Assembly: GCA_022827025.1 (NCBI GenBank)
Contig: JAJDTT010000114.1
Location: 1-32,364, forward strand
Reading direction: 5' to 3'
Origin: Acidobacteriota bacterium
GTDB taxonomy: Bacteria > Acidobacteriota > UBA6911 > RPQK01 > JAJDTT01
DNA: 32,364 nt
Positions 17,513 through 26,115 of the stretch are shown piece by piece (the stretch's first letter is position 1; the number at the start of each line of letters is the position of its first letter). The notes beneath the pieces are model-generated. The model saw nothing but the letters and a program-made list of their open reading frames with translations, ran no database searches and was not told the origin of the DNA. The position numbers were made by a program, and so were the translations under genes.

Positions 17513-18175
17513 ATGAGTCTTCGAAAGAGCTTGTTGGTCTGCGGTTGCTTTCCGGTTCTGGTCCTGATGCCCTTTCTGCTCGCTGAGACCGGCGACGCGA
17601 TCGCGGTCGAAATCTCGCCCGGCCGGATCCAGGTCGCGGCCCCCGAGTGCCTCACTTTCCTCTTCAACCGGATGACTCCGGTTCCGGTCGGGATCAAGAA
17701 CCGGACGGGGAAGGACGCCGAGCTTGAGATATCCACGCGTTCCGACGTCTTGGGCCTGGTTCCGTTTCGGGGAAAGGTTTCGGCCGGCGGGAATGGGGAA
17801 GGGGAGCAGTTGGTCCTGATTCCGCTGATGGCCGGAGAGTGGGATGCCGATCTGATCCTGACGTCCGGGGACCGGACCCGGTCTTGGACCCAACGTTTCT
17901 GTGTCTTGCCGCCGGCCCGATTGCACGCTCGGGTCCACGATTCGGGCCGGGTGGCGGCCGCCCGGGTCCGGGTGACCGGTGCGGACGGACGTGAGTACAC
18001 TCCGGACGGACACGATGCGGGTGAGTTCCGGACGGAGGGGCTCTTCGAGTTGCTGGTCCCGGCCGGCGCGGCCACGGTATCCGTACGGTCGGTGGATGGA
18101 GACGGGCCGGCGCGCGAGACTCGAGTCGACCTTCCGGTGAACCGCACCATATTCATCGAGTTGCCGCTCCCATGA
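17513..18175 (+). CDS. Exported protein of unknown function, coupled to CehA-like gene
   Basis: A 220-residue protein with an N-terminal signal peptide (MSLRKSLLVCGCFPVLVLMP). The rest is beta-rich. The first half (about residues 30-130) looks like an Ig-like or cupredoxin-like module (VPVGIKNRTGKDAELEIS). The second half resembles a carboxypeptidase-regulatory-like beta sandwich (ARVRVTGADGREYTPDG, FELLVPAGAATVSV). No catalytic motif is seen. GGAGG precedes ATG 17513 by only three bases, which is short. Its stop overlaps the start of the next gene by four bases (ATGA), and the next protein contains similar beta-sandwich segments, so the two products probably work together outside the cytoplasm. 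Diverges from the MetE-like operon. Confidence 0.75.
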   Translation: MSLRKSLLVCGCFPVLVLMPFLLAETGDAIAVEISPGRIQVAAPECLTFLFNRMTPVPVGIKNRTGKDAELEISTRSDVLGLVPFRGKVSAGGNGEGEQLVLIPLMAGEWDADLILTSGDRTRSWTQRFCVLPPARLHARVHDSGRVAAARVRVTGADGREYTPDGHDAGEFRTEGLFELLVPAGAATVSVRSVDGDGPARETRVDLPVNRTIFIELPLP

Positions 18176-20316
18176 AATCTCGCGGCATGGTTTGGATTCT
18201 GCTGATCCTGGCCCAGGTTTCTCCGGCGGCGGGCGCCCGCGCCTGGAATCCCTACGGTTTGAGCGAGGATGAGGTGGATGCCCTGCGGGTCCGGCATCCG
18301 GCCCTCCGGGAATTCGCCGAGTTCTTTAACGCGGTTCTTCGACATGAGGATGCTCCCCGGGACGAGAACCTCTCGGTCTACCGTCCGATCCGGCGACTCG
18401 CCATGCGGCGCAGGACGGTTCGAGGCTCCTGGTCTCCCGGCGCGCAGGACCAGATCCAAGGCCAGGTCAGCCAGGCTCTCTGGCAACTGACCTCACCCGA
18501 GTTGACCCGGATCGATCTGAACCCGGGAGTGCGGCTGACACCTCCCACGCAGGCGCCCGTCTTCACCATGGGGCTGGAGAACCGGGTTCTGCTGCTGCTG
18601 CGCAACAACCACAGGAACCCGGTGGAATTGAGCCTGTCCCCGAACGGCAATACGCTTCATTTTCCGCCTCGCGAGGCGTCTCTGGCTCCGGGACAGGTGA
18701 CGGGAATACAGCTTCGGGTCTGGGGAAGGGGCGCCGACTCGCTGGCTCTGCGGCTGGACGTCCAAGGGAAGACGGCCGAACTCTCATTGCCGATCCGGTG
18801 GCGCGAGGCGGCCCGGTTGGAACTGACGGTCAAGACGCGCGACCGAGCCGGTTTCCTGCCTTCCCGAGTCTACGTGGTGGGGTCGGATCGCCTGGCTCGC
18901 GGTCCGGCGGGGACCTTTCTGCGAAGTACCTGGACGGGAGGGCACCAATACTTCCATACCCGGGGAGCCAGCTCTCTGGTCCTGCCCTCGGGACCGGCTC
19001 GCATACTGGTGGTTCATGGGTTCGAGCATGCACCCGTGACCGTGGACGTGGATCTGGAGCCGGAAGGCAACAGGGTGGAAATCCAACCTCGGCCGACAAT
19101 CGATTGCGCGTCTCGCGGATGGTATTCCGGAGACATCCACATCCACCTCAACCTGGTGCACAAGACTCTGGACCAACTGGTCTTGACCCAAGATGCCCTC
19201 CTCCAGGCAGAGGCCGAGGACCTGGATGTCTCCAACCTGTTGGTGTGCAACTCCCTGGGCTCCATCACCTTCGATCGCAACCGCTTCACCGGGTCGGTCC
19301 ATCCACTCTCGACGGCCGACCGGATTCTGTATTGGAACGAGGAGGTCCGGGCCTCCCTCTACGGCCATTTTGCCGCACTCAATCTCAAGACGTTCCTCGA
19401 GCCCCACTTCACCGGGTTTCGGAACACCGACCACGCCTTCGACTATCCCTCCAACACCATTCAGGCCCGAAAGGGCCGGGAACAAGGGGCCGGGATCTTC
19501 TACGTTCATCCGGTCCACAATCCCGAAGCCAACGACCTGGCCGGGTCCAGCGCCAAGGCGGTTCCCGTGGACGCGGCGCTGGGCCTCGTCGACGGACTGG
19601 AAATCCTGGGGTACGGCCACACCGCCGCCTCCCTGCGCCTCTATTACCGGTTGTTGAACTGTGGTTTCCGGCTGGCCGCTGCGGCGGGCACCGACGCCTT
19701 CAACAACATCCGGCGCCACAAGGTCATCGGTGCCGACCGCGTCTACGTGCATACGGGGGACGACTTCGACTATGGCTCCTGGGTCCAGGGGCTCAAGGCA
19801 GGCCGAAGCTTCGTCACCAACAGCCCCCTCCTGTTCTTCGAGGTCAACGGCCGCTTGCCGGGATCGGAACTGGAACTGGACGAGCCGGGCCAGGTTCGGG
19901 TCCAGGTGGAAGCTCATTCCCATGCCCCCATGGATCGACTCGAGCTGGTCTTCAACGGGACGCCGATCCGCACGGTGAAGGCATCGGGAAACGGGAACCA
20001 TTTGATCTTTCGGGGCTCGCTTCCCATCACCGGGAGCGGGTGGCTGGCTGCGCGGATCCAGGGCGGCCCTCACCGCCTGGTCGTCAACAACCCGGACCTG
20101 TTTGCCCATACGACGCCCGTGTACCTGACCGTGGGGGGCAAGCCGTATGCGGACCCCGAATCCGTGACCCACTTTTTGCGTTGGATCGGAGATTTGCGGA
20201 AGCGGGCGCTGTCCGAGGGGTTGTTCCAGGAACCGATTCACAAACGCGAGGTCCTGGATCAGTTCCGGCGGGCCGAAGCCGTCTACCGGCAGAAGTTGGC
20301 TTCCGTCGAGGAGTAA
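18172..20316 (+). CDS. CehA/McbA-family metallohydrolase, exported
   Basis: A 714-residue exported protein with signal peptide (MKSRGMVWILLILAQVSPAAGA). The N-terminal 300 residues are beta-rich modules. The catalytic part begins around residue 315 with GWYSGDIHIHL, the metal-binding DxHxH motif (Asp321, His323, His325) of the PHP-like CehA/McbA family. Later motifs FYVHPVHNPEA, LEILGYGHTA and AAAAGTDAFNN supply further metal ligands, and WVQGLKAGRSFVTNSPLLFF is typical of the family. CehA and McbA hydrolyse carbaryl, but most relatives have unknown ester or phosphoester substrates, so a pesticide role should not be assumed. The start overlaps the upstream gene by four bases. The stop lies four bases from the stop of the convergent gene. 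Confidence 0.87.
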   Translation: MKSRGMVWILLILAQVSPAAGARAWNPYGLSEDEVDALRVRHPALREFAEFFNAVLRHEDAPRDENLSVYRPIRRLAMRRRTVRGSWSPGAQDQIQGQVSQALWQLTSPELTRIDLNPGVRLTPPTQAPVFTMGLENRVLLLLRNNHRNPVELSLSPNGNTLHFPPREASLAPGQVTGIQLRVWGRGADSLALRLDVQGKTAELSLPIRWREAARLELTVKTRDRAGFLPSRVYVVGSDRLARGPAGTFLRSTWTGGHQYFHTRGASSLVLPSGPARILVVHGFEHAPVTVDVDLEPEGNRVEIQPRPTIDCASRGWYSGDIHIHLNLVHKTLDQLVLTQDALLQAEAEDLDVSNLLVCNSLGSITFDRNRFTGSVHPLSTADRILYWNEEVRASLYGHFAALNLKTFLEPHFTGFRNTDHAFDYPSNTIQARKGREQGAGIFYVHPVHNPEANDLAGSSAKAVPVDAALGLVDGLEILGYGHTAASLRLYYRLLNCGFRLAAAAGTDAFNNIRRHKVIGADRVYVHTGDDFDYGSWVQGLKAGRSFVTNSPLLFFEVNGRLPGSELELDEPGQVRVQVEAHSHAPMDRLELVFNGTPIRTVKASGNGNHLIFRGSLPITGSGWLAARIQGGPHRLVVNNPDLFAHTTPVYLTVGGKPYADPESVTHFLRWIGDLRKRALSEGLFQEPIHKREVLDQFRRAEAVYRQKLASVEE

Positions 20317-20320
20317 TCGA

Positions 20321-21166
20321 CTATTCGGGAGCCGGCTCAGGATCCGGGTTCGAGTTGGGCGCTGCCTCCGGCACGGGTTCCGGCTGTGATTCCGGCTCGA
20401 CGTCCGGTTGCGGTTCCGGTTCGCCGACGACCTCTCCGAATTTGATCGAGGTTCCGACTTCGTACTTCTTGAAGTCGGAATAGGTGATCAGCTCGCGGAC
20501 ATGGACGCGGCGGCTTCGGCTGAAGCCTCCCCCGAACACCAGGATGTCGTCCGCCTCGCTCCAGGTGGGGAACCAGTATTTGCCGTCGACCTGTTGCCGG
20601 AGAGTCTCGAAGGCCGGGAACTTGTTGTTGCCCAGGTCCGGAACGGCTTTTCCCTTGGTCATCACGATCTGCATGTCCAGGTCGTCCACCCAGATCCGTC
20701 CCCGGAAGTAACGCCGGTTGCGGCGGATCCGCTTCGGCTTCACGTCAAACACGTAGCAGTTGAGCTCGTCCACCTGCTCCTCGCCCTTGTATTTGACCTC
20801 GTATTGAGGAAGGTCCTCCGAAGTCAGCGCAAAGGGTTGCAGGTTGAGGGCATCGTCCAGATCTTCTCGAGTCAGTATCAACGATTCGAGTCTCCCCCGG
20901 TCGTCCACGATGCGATGTTGCCGTTCCCCATCGCTGGTGAAGAAGATCTCGATGGTCATCTCCCGCTGTTCGCGCACCCGGCCGGTGCGGGTCAGGACCT
21001 GAAAGACAATATGCTGGGTGTAGGTGTACTGCTGCCAGACCTTGCTGAATTCCGACTCTTTCTGAGCGAACCGTTTGATGATCTCCTGGGGATCCACCTT
21101 CGCTCCGGCCCCGGATCCTGTGGCGAGGAAGAAAAGAAGCAGCAATATTGAGGAATATCTCTTCAT
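20321..21166 (-). CDS. LolA-like exported protein with Pro/Glu tail
   Basis: A 281-residue protein with signal peptide (MKRYSSILLLLFFLATGSGA). The body resembles the outer-membrane lipoprotein-sorting (LolA/LolB-like) beta fold: long amphipathic strands, a YVFDVKPKRIRRNRRYFRG segment, then GRIWVDDLDMQIVMTKGKAV, and near the end VHVRELITYSDFKKYEVG. The last 35 or so residues are a low-complexity tail of Pro, Glu, Gln and Asp, probably disordered. Such proteins occur in Acidobacteriota without a fixed role. It could carry lipids or lipoproteins across the periplasm (inference). It converges with the CehA-like gene, with only four bases between stops. Confidence 0.72.
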   Translation of the reverse strand: MKRYSSILLLLFFLATGSGAGAKVDPQEIIKRFAQKESEFSKVWQQYTYTQHIVFQVLTRTGRVREQREMTIEIFFTSDGERQHRIVDDRGRLESLILTREDLDDALNLQPFALTSEDLPQYEVKYKGEEQVDELNCYVFDVKPKRIRRNRRYFRGRIWVDDLDMQIVMTKGKAVPDLGNNKFPAFETLRQQVDGKYWFPTWSEADDILVFGGGFSRSRRVHVRELITYSDFKKYEVGTSIKFGEVVGEPEPQPDVEPESQPEPVPEAAPNSNPDPEPAPE

Positions 21167-21218
21167 GACAACCTATTGGATGCGTCGTCGCCCGAAAAGG
21201 GTCTCGATAACTTCCACT

Positions 21219-22205
21219 CTAACTCTCCCGGGGAGGGGTCTTCAACAGGGAAAGGACCTCATCCAAGGGGGGGATGCCGGCCCTGGCGCCGACGCGGGTG
21301 CAGGCCAGGCCTGCGGCGGCGCTGGCAAAGAGGAGGCAACGCGCCACGCTCCAGTCCTGGAAGAGGCTGTAGATGAACGCTCCGTGAAAGACGTCTCCCG
21401 CACCGTTGGTATCGACGGGACGGACAGGGAAGGCGGGGAGCCGGAAGATCCTGCCGTTCCAGATTGCGGCGGTCCCCTCACTGCCCCGGGTCATGGCCAC
21501 GAAACCGCAGGTCCGCAAGACCAGTTCCCTCAATCCCGACCTCCAGTCCTCATGTCCGGTGAAGTTTTTCACGAAGGCCTCACTCGGAATCAGAAAGTCA
21601 GTCAGTTCCACGACCTTTTGGATGCCCGGCTGGACGTCGTCCACGTCCAGGGACACCTTCATTCCGGCCTCTCTGGCCCAGCGGGCAGCCTGGAGGTTGG
21701 CGTCCGGGTCGCAGCCGTCCAGGTGAAGGAGCCGGCCGGCAACGATCCACTCCCGTTTCAGCTCGCCCTCGGCGTAGCGCAGTCTGTGGTCCCGGTGCCA
21801 GAGGACGGTCCTCTCGCCCGTGAGCCGATCGACCAGGATGATGCCCAGTTGGGTGGTTGCGCCGGGAACGACCCGGACGCAGGAGAGGTCCATGGGCTCC
21901 CGTCTCAGATCCTCAAGCGAGAAACGGCCCAATTCGTCTCCTCCCACGCTTCCGATGAATCTGGCCTTGAGGCCGTAACGTCCGCAGAGTGCGGTGGCCG
22001 TGGCCACGGGTCCGCCGCCCAACTTCGTAACTTCGTCGCATTCGGTACGGCTGGCAAGGGCCGGATAATGGGGAAGGAAGCAGACCCAGTCCACCGCGTC
22101 CATCCCCTGGCCGATCACGTGAAAGGTCCGGTCGCGGGGCCAGCGAATGTCGAAAAAGGCGCCATCGAGAGGGCCGGGAGACGGTTTCGGAGTTGAGCCG
22201 GTCAT
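21219..22205 (-). CDS. PfkB-family carbohydrate kinase
   Basis: A 328-residue cytosolic sugar or nucleoside kinase of the ribokinase/PfkB family. Visible are the N-terminal FHVIGQGMDAVDW, the GGGPVATATAL substrate-side glycine motif, and the second PfkB signature VDTNGAGDVFHGAF with catalytic base Asp271 in the anion-hole GAGD. Length is normal for the family. The substrate cannot be assigned by eye. ATG 22205 is preferred to the frame's earlier start at 22316 because it gives a usual-length N-terminus; the ribosome binding site is weak. It follows the RadC-type gene on the same strand by 55 bases. Confidence 0.88.
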   Translation of the reverse strand: MTGSTPKPSPGPLDGAFFDIRWPRDRTFHVIGQGMDAVDWVCFLPHYPALASRTECDEVTKLGGGPVATATALCGRYGLKARFIGSVGGDELGRFSLEDLRREPMDLSCVRVVPGATTQLGIILVDRLTGERTVLWHRDHRLRYAEGELKREWIVAGRLLHLDGCDPDANLQAARWAREAGMKVSLDVDDVQPGIQKVVELTDFLIPSEAFVKNFTGHEDWRSGLRELVLRTCGFVAMTRGSEGTAAIWNGRIFRLPAFPVRPVDTNGAGDVFHGAFIYSLFQDWSVARCLLFASAAAGLACTRVGARAGIPPLDEVLSLLKTPPRES

Positions 22206-22260
22206 CCGGGCGCGTTCCCGGTTCGGGTGGGATGCATGATACTCACGACGGAGTTCCCGA

Positions 22261-22923
22261 TCAGAGCAGGCCTTCGTCGGCGAAACTGAAGTACCGGTGG
22301 GGACCGATGATAACATGGTCCAGAACCCGGATCCCCACCATCTCGCCGGTGGCCACGAGGCGGCGCGTGATCTCGCGGTCCTCCCGGCTGGGCGTCGGAT
22401 CCCCGCTCGGGTGGTTGTGAGCCAGGATGACGCCGGCGGCAGCTTCCTCGATGGCCGGCCGGAAGACTTCCCGCGGGTGGACCAGCGACGAAGTCAGCGT
22501 TCCCTCCGAGACCTTGACGAGTTTCAGGGTGCGGTTCTTCCCATCCAGGAGCAGAGTCCAAAAACACTCCTTGAGAAGCGCCGGGACCGAAGCCCGAAAG
22601 TGGCGGTACACCTGGGCGCTGTTGTGCAGCGAGTCCCCGGCCACAAGGGGGACATTCCCCAACCGCTGGAAGAGATGGGCCGCGGCCAGGAGTGCCTGAG
22701 TCTGTCTTCGGGTCAACCCGGCCTGGCGGAGAAGGGAGTAGCTTGCCCGGCGCAGCCGGCGGATCGAGCCCAGCAGTTCCATGATTCGCCGGGCCCGCGT
22801 GAGAGCCTGTTGATCCGAGTCGGTCGGTGCGAGCACGAGCGCCAGCAGTTCCACATCCGAGAGTGAATTCCAGCCGGACTCGAAGAGTCGCTGCGCAGGC
22901 AGGAGTTCGACGCTTCCATTCAT
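22261..22923 (-). CDS. radC: RadC-type JAMM/MPN-domain protein
   Basis: A 220-residue protein of the RadC (UPF0758) family. The N-terminal half has helix-hairpin-helix character, and the C-terminal half is a JAB/MPN metalloprotease-like domain. The zinc signature is complete: HNHPSGDPTPSRED gives His169, His171, Ser179 and Asp182. The older link with DNA repair has been withdrawn for E. coli RadC, so the molecular role is open. ATG 22923 is used; the frame also has TTG at 22935. It is divergent from the RRM gene and may be in an operon with the PfkB gene. Confidence 0.9.
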   Translation of the reverse strand: MNGSVELLPAQRLFESGWNSLSDVELLALVLAPTDSDQQALTRARRIMELLGSIRRLRRASYSLLRQAGLTRRQTQALLAAAHLFQRLGNVPLVAGDSLHNSAQVYRHFRASVPALLKECFWTLLLDGKNRTLKLVKVSEGTLTSSLVHPREVFRPAIEEAAAGVILAHNHPSGDPTPSREDREITRRLVATGEMVGIRVLDHVIIGPHRYFSFADEGLL

Positions 22924-23007
22924 ACTCACTAACAACGATTCAGGGCGGCAATCAATGGAAAAAGATTTCCCGACGAAACGCCTTTCGTCTCCATGTTTTG
23001 CGGTGAC

Positions 23008-23036
23008 TTGTGAGGGAACGGGGATGGTGGTATGGT
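23008..23036 (+). promoter_or_regulatory. Putative sigma70-type promoter for the RRM gene
   Basis: TTGTGA (23008-23013) and TATGGT (23031-23036) are separated by exactly 17 bases, giving a reasonable housekeeping promoter facing the RRM gene. Transcription would begin near 23043 and leave a leader of about 117 bases before ATG 23160. Only the spacing and partial consensus support it. Confidence 0.35.
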
Positions 23037-23159
23037 GATTTCAAGCTGAATGACCTGCTCGTTCCAAATGACCTGATCCGAACATCCGGAATTTGTGCCG
23101 TGGTTCGTCTTGGGGACTGACCAGCGCCGGGCGGAGTTTCACCATCCTAAGGAGTCCGA

Positions 23160-23474
23160 ATGAACAAAATTTTCGTTGGCAATCTGAGCTTCAGCGTCAG
23201 TGAGAGCGCCCTGGAGATGTTTATCCGCGAGTTCGGTATAGAGGTCGAAGAGATTCGGATCATTCGAGACCGCTATACCGGCCGGTCCAGAGGCTTTGGG
23301 TTCGTGGAGTTGCGCGAGGGCCAGGATCTGGACGAAGTCATTTCCCAGTTGCACGGAAGGAACCTGGAAGGGCGCGACCTGCGGGTCGACCGGGCCAACG
23401 AGCGCCCGAAAAGGGAATCGTTTGGAGGCCGAAAGGACTCGTACGGGGATCGGCCGCGACGCCGGTACTATTGA
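23160..23474 (+). CDS. Small RRM RNA-binding protein
   Basis: A 104-residue protein with one RNA-recognition motif. RNP2 is IFVGNLSF (residues 4-11) and RNP1 is RGFGFVEL (44-51), both intact with the aromatic residues needed for RNA stacking. The tail (about 80-104) is basic and rich in Arg, Gly, Asp and Tyr (ERPKRESFGGRKDSYGDR), like the Gly/Arg-rich tails of bacterial Rbp proteins, several of which respond to cold. AAGGAG four bases before the ATG spacer confirms the start at 23160. The gene stands alone with its own predicted promoter and a long leader, which fits post-transcriptional control (inference). Confidence 0.93.
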   Translation: MNKIFVGNLSFSVSESALEMFIREFGIEVEEIRIIRDRYTGRSRGFGFVELREGQDLDEVISQLHGRNLEGRDLRVDRANERPKRESFGGRKDSYGDRPRRRYY

Positions 23475-23511
23475 GTTCGCGCGGTGAGCCGCACCGCGAA
23501 ACCCTTCGCCC

Positions 23512-24141
23512 TCAGCTCCGTTTGACGCTCACCGATACTCCGTCGCGAATCGGAATCACGGTGGAAACATACTCTTCGTTCTGGAAGATCAGCCGCGTAT
23601 ACTCCTGCATTCCTCGAACGTCTTCATCAGCGCCCGATTTCAGAACCCGTCCCTGACACAAGAGATTGTCCGAGATCAGTAATCCGTCCGGCTTCAACAA
23701 TCTTGAAGCCTGCATGAACACTTGCGGATACCGCACCTTGTCCACGTCATTGAAAATGATGTCGAAGGGACCCGAGAGCTGCTCCAGCGTCCGCAGGGCA
23801 TCCCCGACTCGAAACTGCGTGCGGCAGGAGATTCCTCCCCGTCTGAAGTAACTTTCGGCGTCCCGAAGGTTCCGGGACGAGAGATCGGTCAGAATGAGCT
23901 CGCCGCCGGAGCCCGCGGCGGAGCCGAACCAGTAGCCGGAATATCCGAATCCCGAACCCAACTCCAGAATGCGTTTGGCTCCGCTGATACAGACAAGCTG
24001 AAACAGCAGGCGTCCCACCAAGGGGCCGACGATGGGAAAGGAATCGGCCGCCGCCCGGGATTCCATTTCCTCCAGGATCGAGTCTCGCGGGGGACAAGCC
24101 TGGAGCAGATACGCGTCAATGTCCGCCAGGAGCATGTTCAT
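23512..24141 (-). CDS. Class I SAM-dependent O-methyltransferase
   Basis: A 209-residue methyltransferase of the catechol/caffeoyl-CoA O-methyltransferase type. SAM-binding motif I is ILELGSGFGYSGYW, followed by ELILTDLSSRNLRDA and DIIFNDVDKVRYPQVF, where this family usually has IDADK; here Asp-Val-Asp-Lys preserves the metal-binding region. LKPDGLLISDNLL is also typical. The start ATG 24141 (a second ATG lies at 24135) is chosen over the frame's upstream start, which runs into repeat sequence. No strong ribosome binding site is seen. The substrate is unknown. It converges with the RRM gene. Confidence 0.87.
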   Translation of the reverse strand: MNMLLADIDAYLLQACPPRDSILEEMESRAAADSFPIVGPLVGRLLFQLVCISGAKRILELGSGFGYSGYWFGSAAGSGGELILTDLSSRNLRDAESYFRRGGISCRTQFRVGDALRTLEQLSGPFDIIFNDVDKVRYPQVFMQASRLLKPDGLLISDNLLCQGRVLKSGADEDVRGMQEYTRLIFQNEEYVSTVIPIRDGVSVSVKRS

Positions 24142-24208
24142 CGGAATATGTTGGCATTTGGTTGGGATGTGGACAACTGCAGGGCGCGGGGAGTTTTGCA
24201 GATCGAAA

Positions 24209-24236
24209 GAGGGCACCCACAAGGGGTGCCCCTACG
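24209..24236 (-). repeat. Dispersed palindromic repeat, copy 1
   Basis: On the minus strand the sequence is CGTAGGGGCAC, a seven-base spacer, then GGGTGCCCTC. The inner parts GGGCACCC and GGGTGCCC pair to form a hairpin. Both outer arms are identical to those at 32257-32280, where only the loop differs, so this is a dispersed intergenic element. Confidence 0.8.
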
Positions 24237-24306
24237 TTTACCTGGAGGCGGCCCGGTTCGATCCGGGATGGGCAAACCCGAACGTAGTGCCCTACGTTTA
24301 CCTGGA
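24231..24306. repeat. Direct repeat pair with internal palindrome
   Basis: CCTACGTTTACCTGGA occurs at 24231-24246 and again at 24291-24306, exactly 60 bases apart. The second copy is preceded by AACGTAG (24281-24287), which pairs with CTACGTT (24292-24298). CCCGGTTCGATCCGGG near 24251 forms a further small hairpin that resembles a tRNA T-arm but has no tRNA around it. The block joins the repeat at 24209-24236 in the gap between two minus-strand genes. Confidence 0.75.
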
Positions 24307-24351
24307 ACCGGAGGGTGCAGTTGAGTGGGGTGCGACAACGAGAGTAGGGGC

Positions 24352-26115
24352 CTATGGCGGCGAACCTGTGGTCGGCCCCGGGAGGTCCATGGCGGAAGCG
24401 ACCGGCGTAAAGATGGGATCGTCCTCCCGCCAAGGGCTCCGGCAGGGTTGCCGGCTCTGGTAGAGCGCAAGGTTTTCGTTCAGGAGCATCGCCAGGTCGA
24501 AGCGCCGGTTCCGCTGCAGATCGGAAATCATGTCGCGTTGCAACTGCGCTGCCCGCTCATACCGGCCGGTTTCGGCGAGCGCCATAGCCAGCGTTTCGAC
24601 ATACTCCAGATCAATGCCGCCCGGGCTCTGCAACAGGGGGCCCAGAAGCTGCAAAGCTCTCATTCCGTTTCGGATCTTCGGGTCGGGAGAAGCGGCCAGC
24701 AGCCGGGCCACGGCATGCGTCATGTCGGGGTGGCCAGGAAAAACCTCGAGAGCTTTCTCCAAACCGGTCAACGCCTCCTCATGCCGGCTCAGTTGGACCA
24801 GAGCCATCGCCCGCATGAAATGAGCCAGGATGCTCATCTGTCGGATCTGTCCGCCGCCGGGGCTACCGGCCGGTGCGCGGCCGCCGAAGCCGGAATCGAG
24901 TTCGACAACGGAGGTGTAGTGGGGAATGGCCTGATCGTAACGCCGGAGGCGCATGAGGAGATTGGCCAACTGAAAGTGCGCCTCCATGAATCCGGGGTTC
25001 GCCCCGATGGCTCGCTGATAGTGTCTGGCCGCTTCCTCCTCGGACTGCAGCCCCATCAACGTGGTTCCCAGGTAGTAATGGAGCATGGGATTGCCGGGCG
25101 AAACCCGCAGCGCTTGCGCGTACTCCCGCGCCGCCCCCCTGAGGTCCCCCGTTCGGGCCAACGCCGAGCCCAGATCGGTGAGCGGAACGGGGTTCTTGGG
25201 GTCCAGAGCCACGGAGGTGCGATATTCCTTGACGGCCTCTTCAAAACGCCCCTTTCCGAAAGCCCGCATACCACGGACCCAATGATGGCGCCAACCGGTG
25301 GTCAGATCGTCCAGGGCTTCCATCATGGGATCGGGATAGCCTGCGGTGGCATGCCCGCGCCGGAGCCTCTCCAGCATGGCGACCTGCTGGAAATGAGTCT
25401 CGGCCCGGTCCAGGTCTCCTTGCCTTCGGTAACTCATGGCCAACAGGTAGTGGATGCTGTTGGCTTCCGGTTGCAGCGCCAGCGCGGCCTCGAAGTTGCG
25501 GATGGCTTCCTTGGCATCCCGTCTTGAGGACGCGATCTTTCCCATCCCTACCAGGGCCGGCGCACAGTCTTCGTCCAGGGCCAGCGCCCGCTCGAACAAC
25601 GGCTGCGCCCGGTCGTACCGGTTCAGGCTGAGGTGGCCTTCGGCGGCGCCCAGGATGGCCGGAACGTTCTCGGGCTGGTGCTCCATTGCCCGCTGGTAAG
25701 CGGCGATGGACTGCTCGAGATCACCCTTGTTCTTGTAGATGTGACCCAGGTAGTAGGGCCAGCGGAAGTCAGTCGGCGCCAGTGACTCTGCGTTGAGATA
25801 GCAGGCCTCGGCCGCGCCCAGGAAATCCTGGACGTGGTAGAGCTTGCCCATCTCCCCGTAGGCTGGGGAGAGTTCCTCGGGGCCGGCCTTCTCTGCTTTC
25901 GCCATGGACTCCAGCCCAGCCCGCGTGTCCCGGATTCGCTGCCGGGCGGCGGGCTCCAGACGGCTCAAGTCCGGGTGGGGTATCGGTCGAAGTGGAACGT
26001 TCGAGTGGGGGACCGGTGCGGATTCTCCAATGACCGGAATGGGCAGGACGCCGAGCCCGATCAGGCACAGGGCGCCGGCACGAAACCGGTTGAGGAGCTT
26101 CGTCGAATCACTCAT
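24352..26115 (-). CDS. Exported TPR protein with paralogous C-terminal cap
   Basis: A 587-residue protein with an N-terminal signal-type segment (LLNRFRAGALCLIGLGVLPI) followed by an array of tetratricopeptide repeats (about residues 80-470), for example GDLEQSIAAYQRAMEHQPEN, AVKEYRTSVALDPKNPVPL and AARHYQRAIGANPGFMEAH. The last 150 residues differ from ordinary TPRs and end in CRSPWREDDPIFTP. This closely matches the C-terminus of the lipoprotein at 29734-32004 (CRKPWKDDDPVFSP), so the two are paralogous there. ATG 26115 overlaps the CRTAC1 stop by eight bases (ATGAGTGA), which indicates translational coupling. The role is probably assembly or scaffolding for the envelope proteins made by this locus. 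Confidence 0.88.
   Translation of the reverse strand: MSDSTKLLNRFRAGALCLIGLGVLPIPVIGESAPVPHSNVPLRPIPHPDLSRLEPAARQRIRDTRAGLESMAKAEKAGPEELSPAYGEMGKLYHVQDFLGAAEACYLNAESLAPTDFRWPYYLGHIYKNKGDLEQSIAAYQRAMEHQPENVPAILGAAEGHLSLNRYDRAQPLFERALALDEDCAPALVGMGKIASSRRDAKEAIRNFEAALALQPEANSIHYLLAMSYRRQGDLDRAETHFQQVAMLERLRRGHATAGYPDPMMEALDDLTTGWRHHWVRGMRAFGKGRFEEAVKEYRTSVALDPKNPVPLTDLGSALARTGDLRGAAREYAQALRVSPGNPMLHYYLGTTLMGLQSEEEAARHYQRAIGANPGFMEAHFQLANLLMRLRRYDQAIPHYTSVVELDSGFGGRAPAGSPGGGQIRQMSILAHFMRAMALVQLSRHEEALTGLEKALEVFPGHPDMTHAVARLLAASPDPKIRNGMRALQLLGPLLQSPGGIDLEYVETLAMALAETGRYERAAQLQRDMISDLQRNRRFDLAMLLNENLALYQSRQPCRSPWREDDPIFTPVASAMDLPGPTTGSPP

Noticed and set aside
18784-20241. 485-codon minus-strand frame opposite the CehA-like gene
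   Set aside because: Antisense shadow; the plus strand carries the DxHxH hydrolase.
24251-24270. tRNA T-arm-like hairpin CCCGGTTCGATCCGGG
   Set aside because: The loop is one base short and no acceptor, D or anticodon arms surround it; it lies inside a repeat block.
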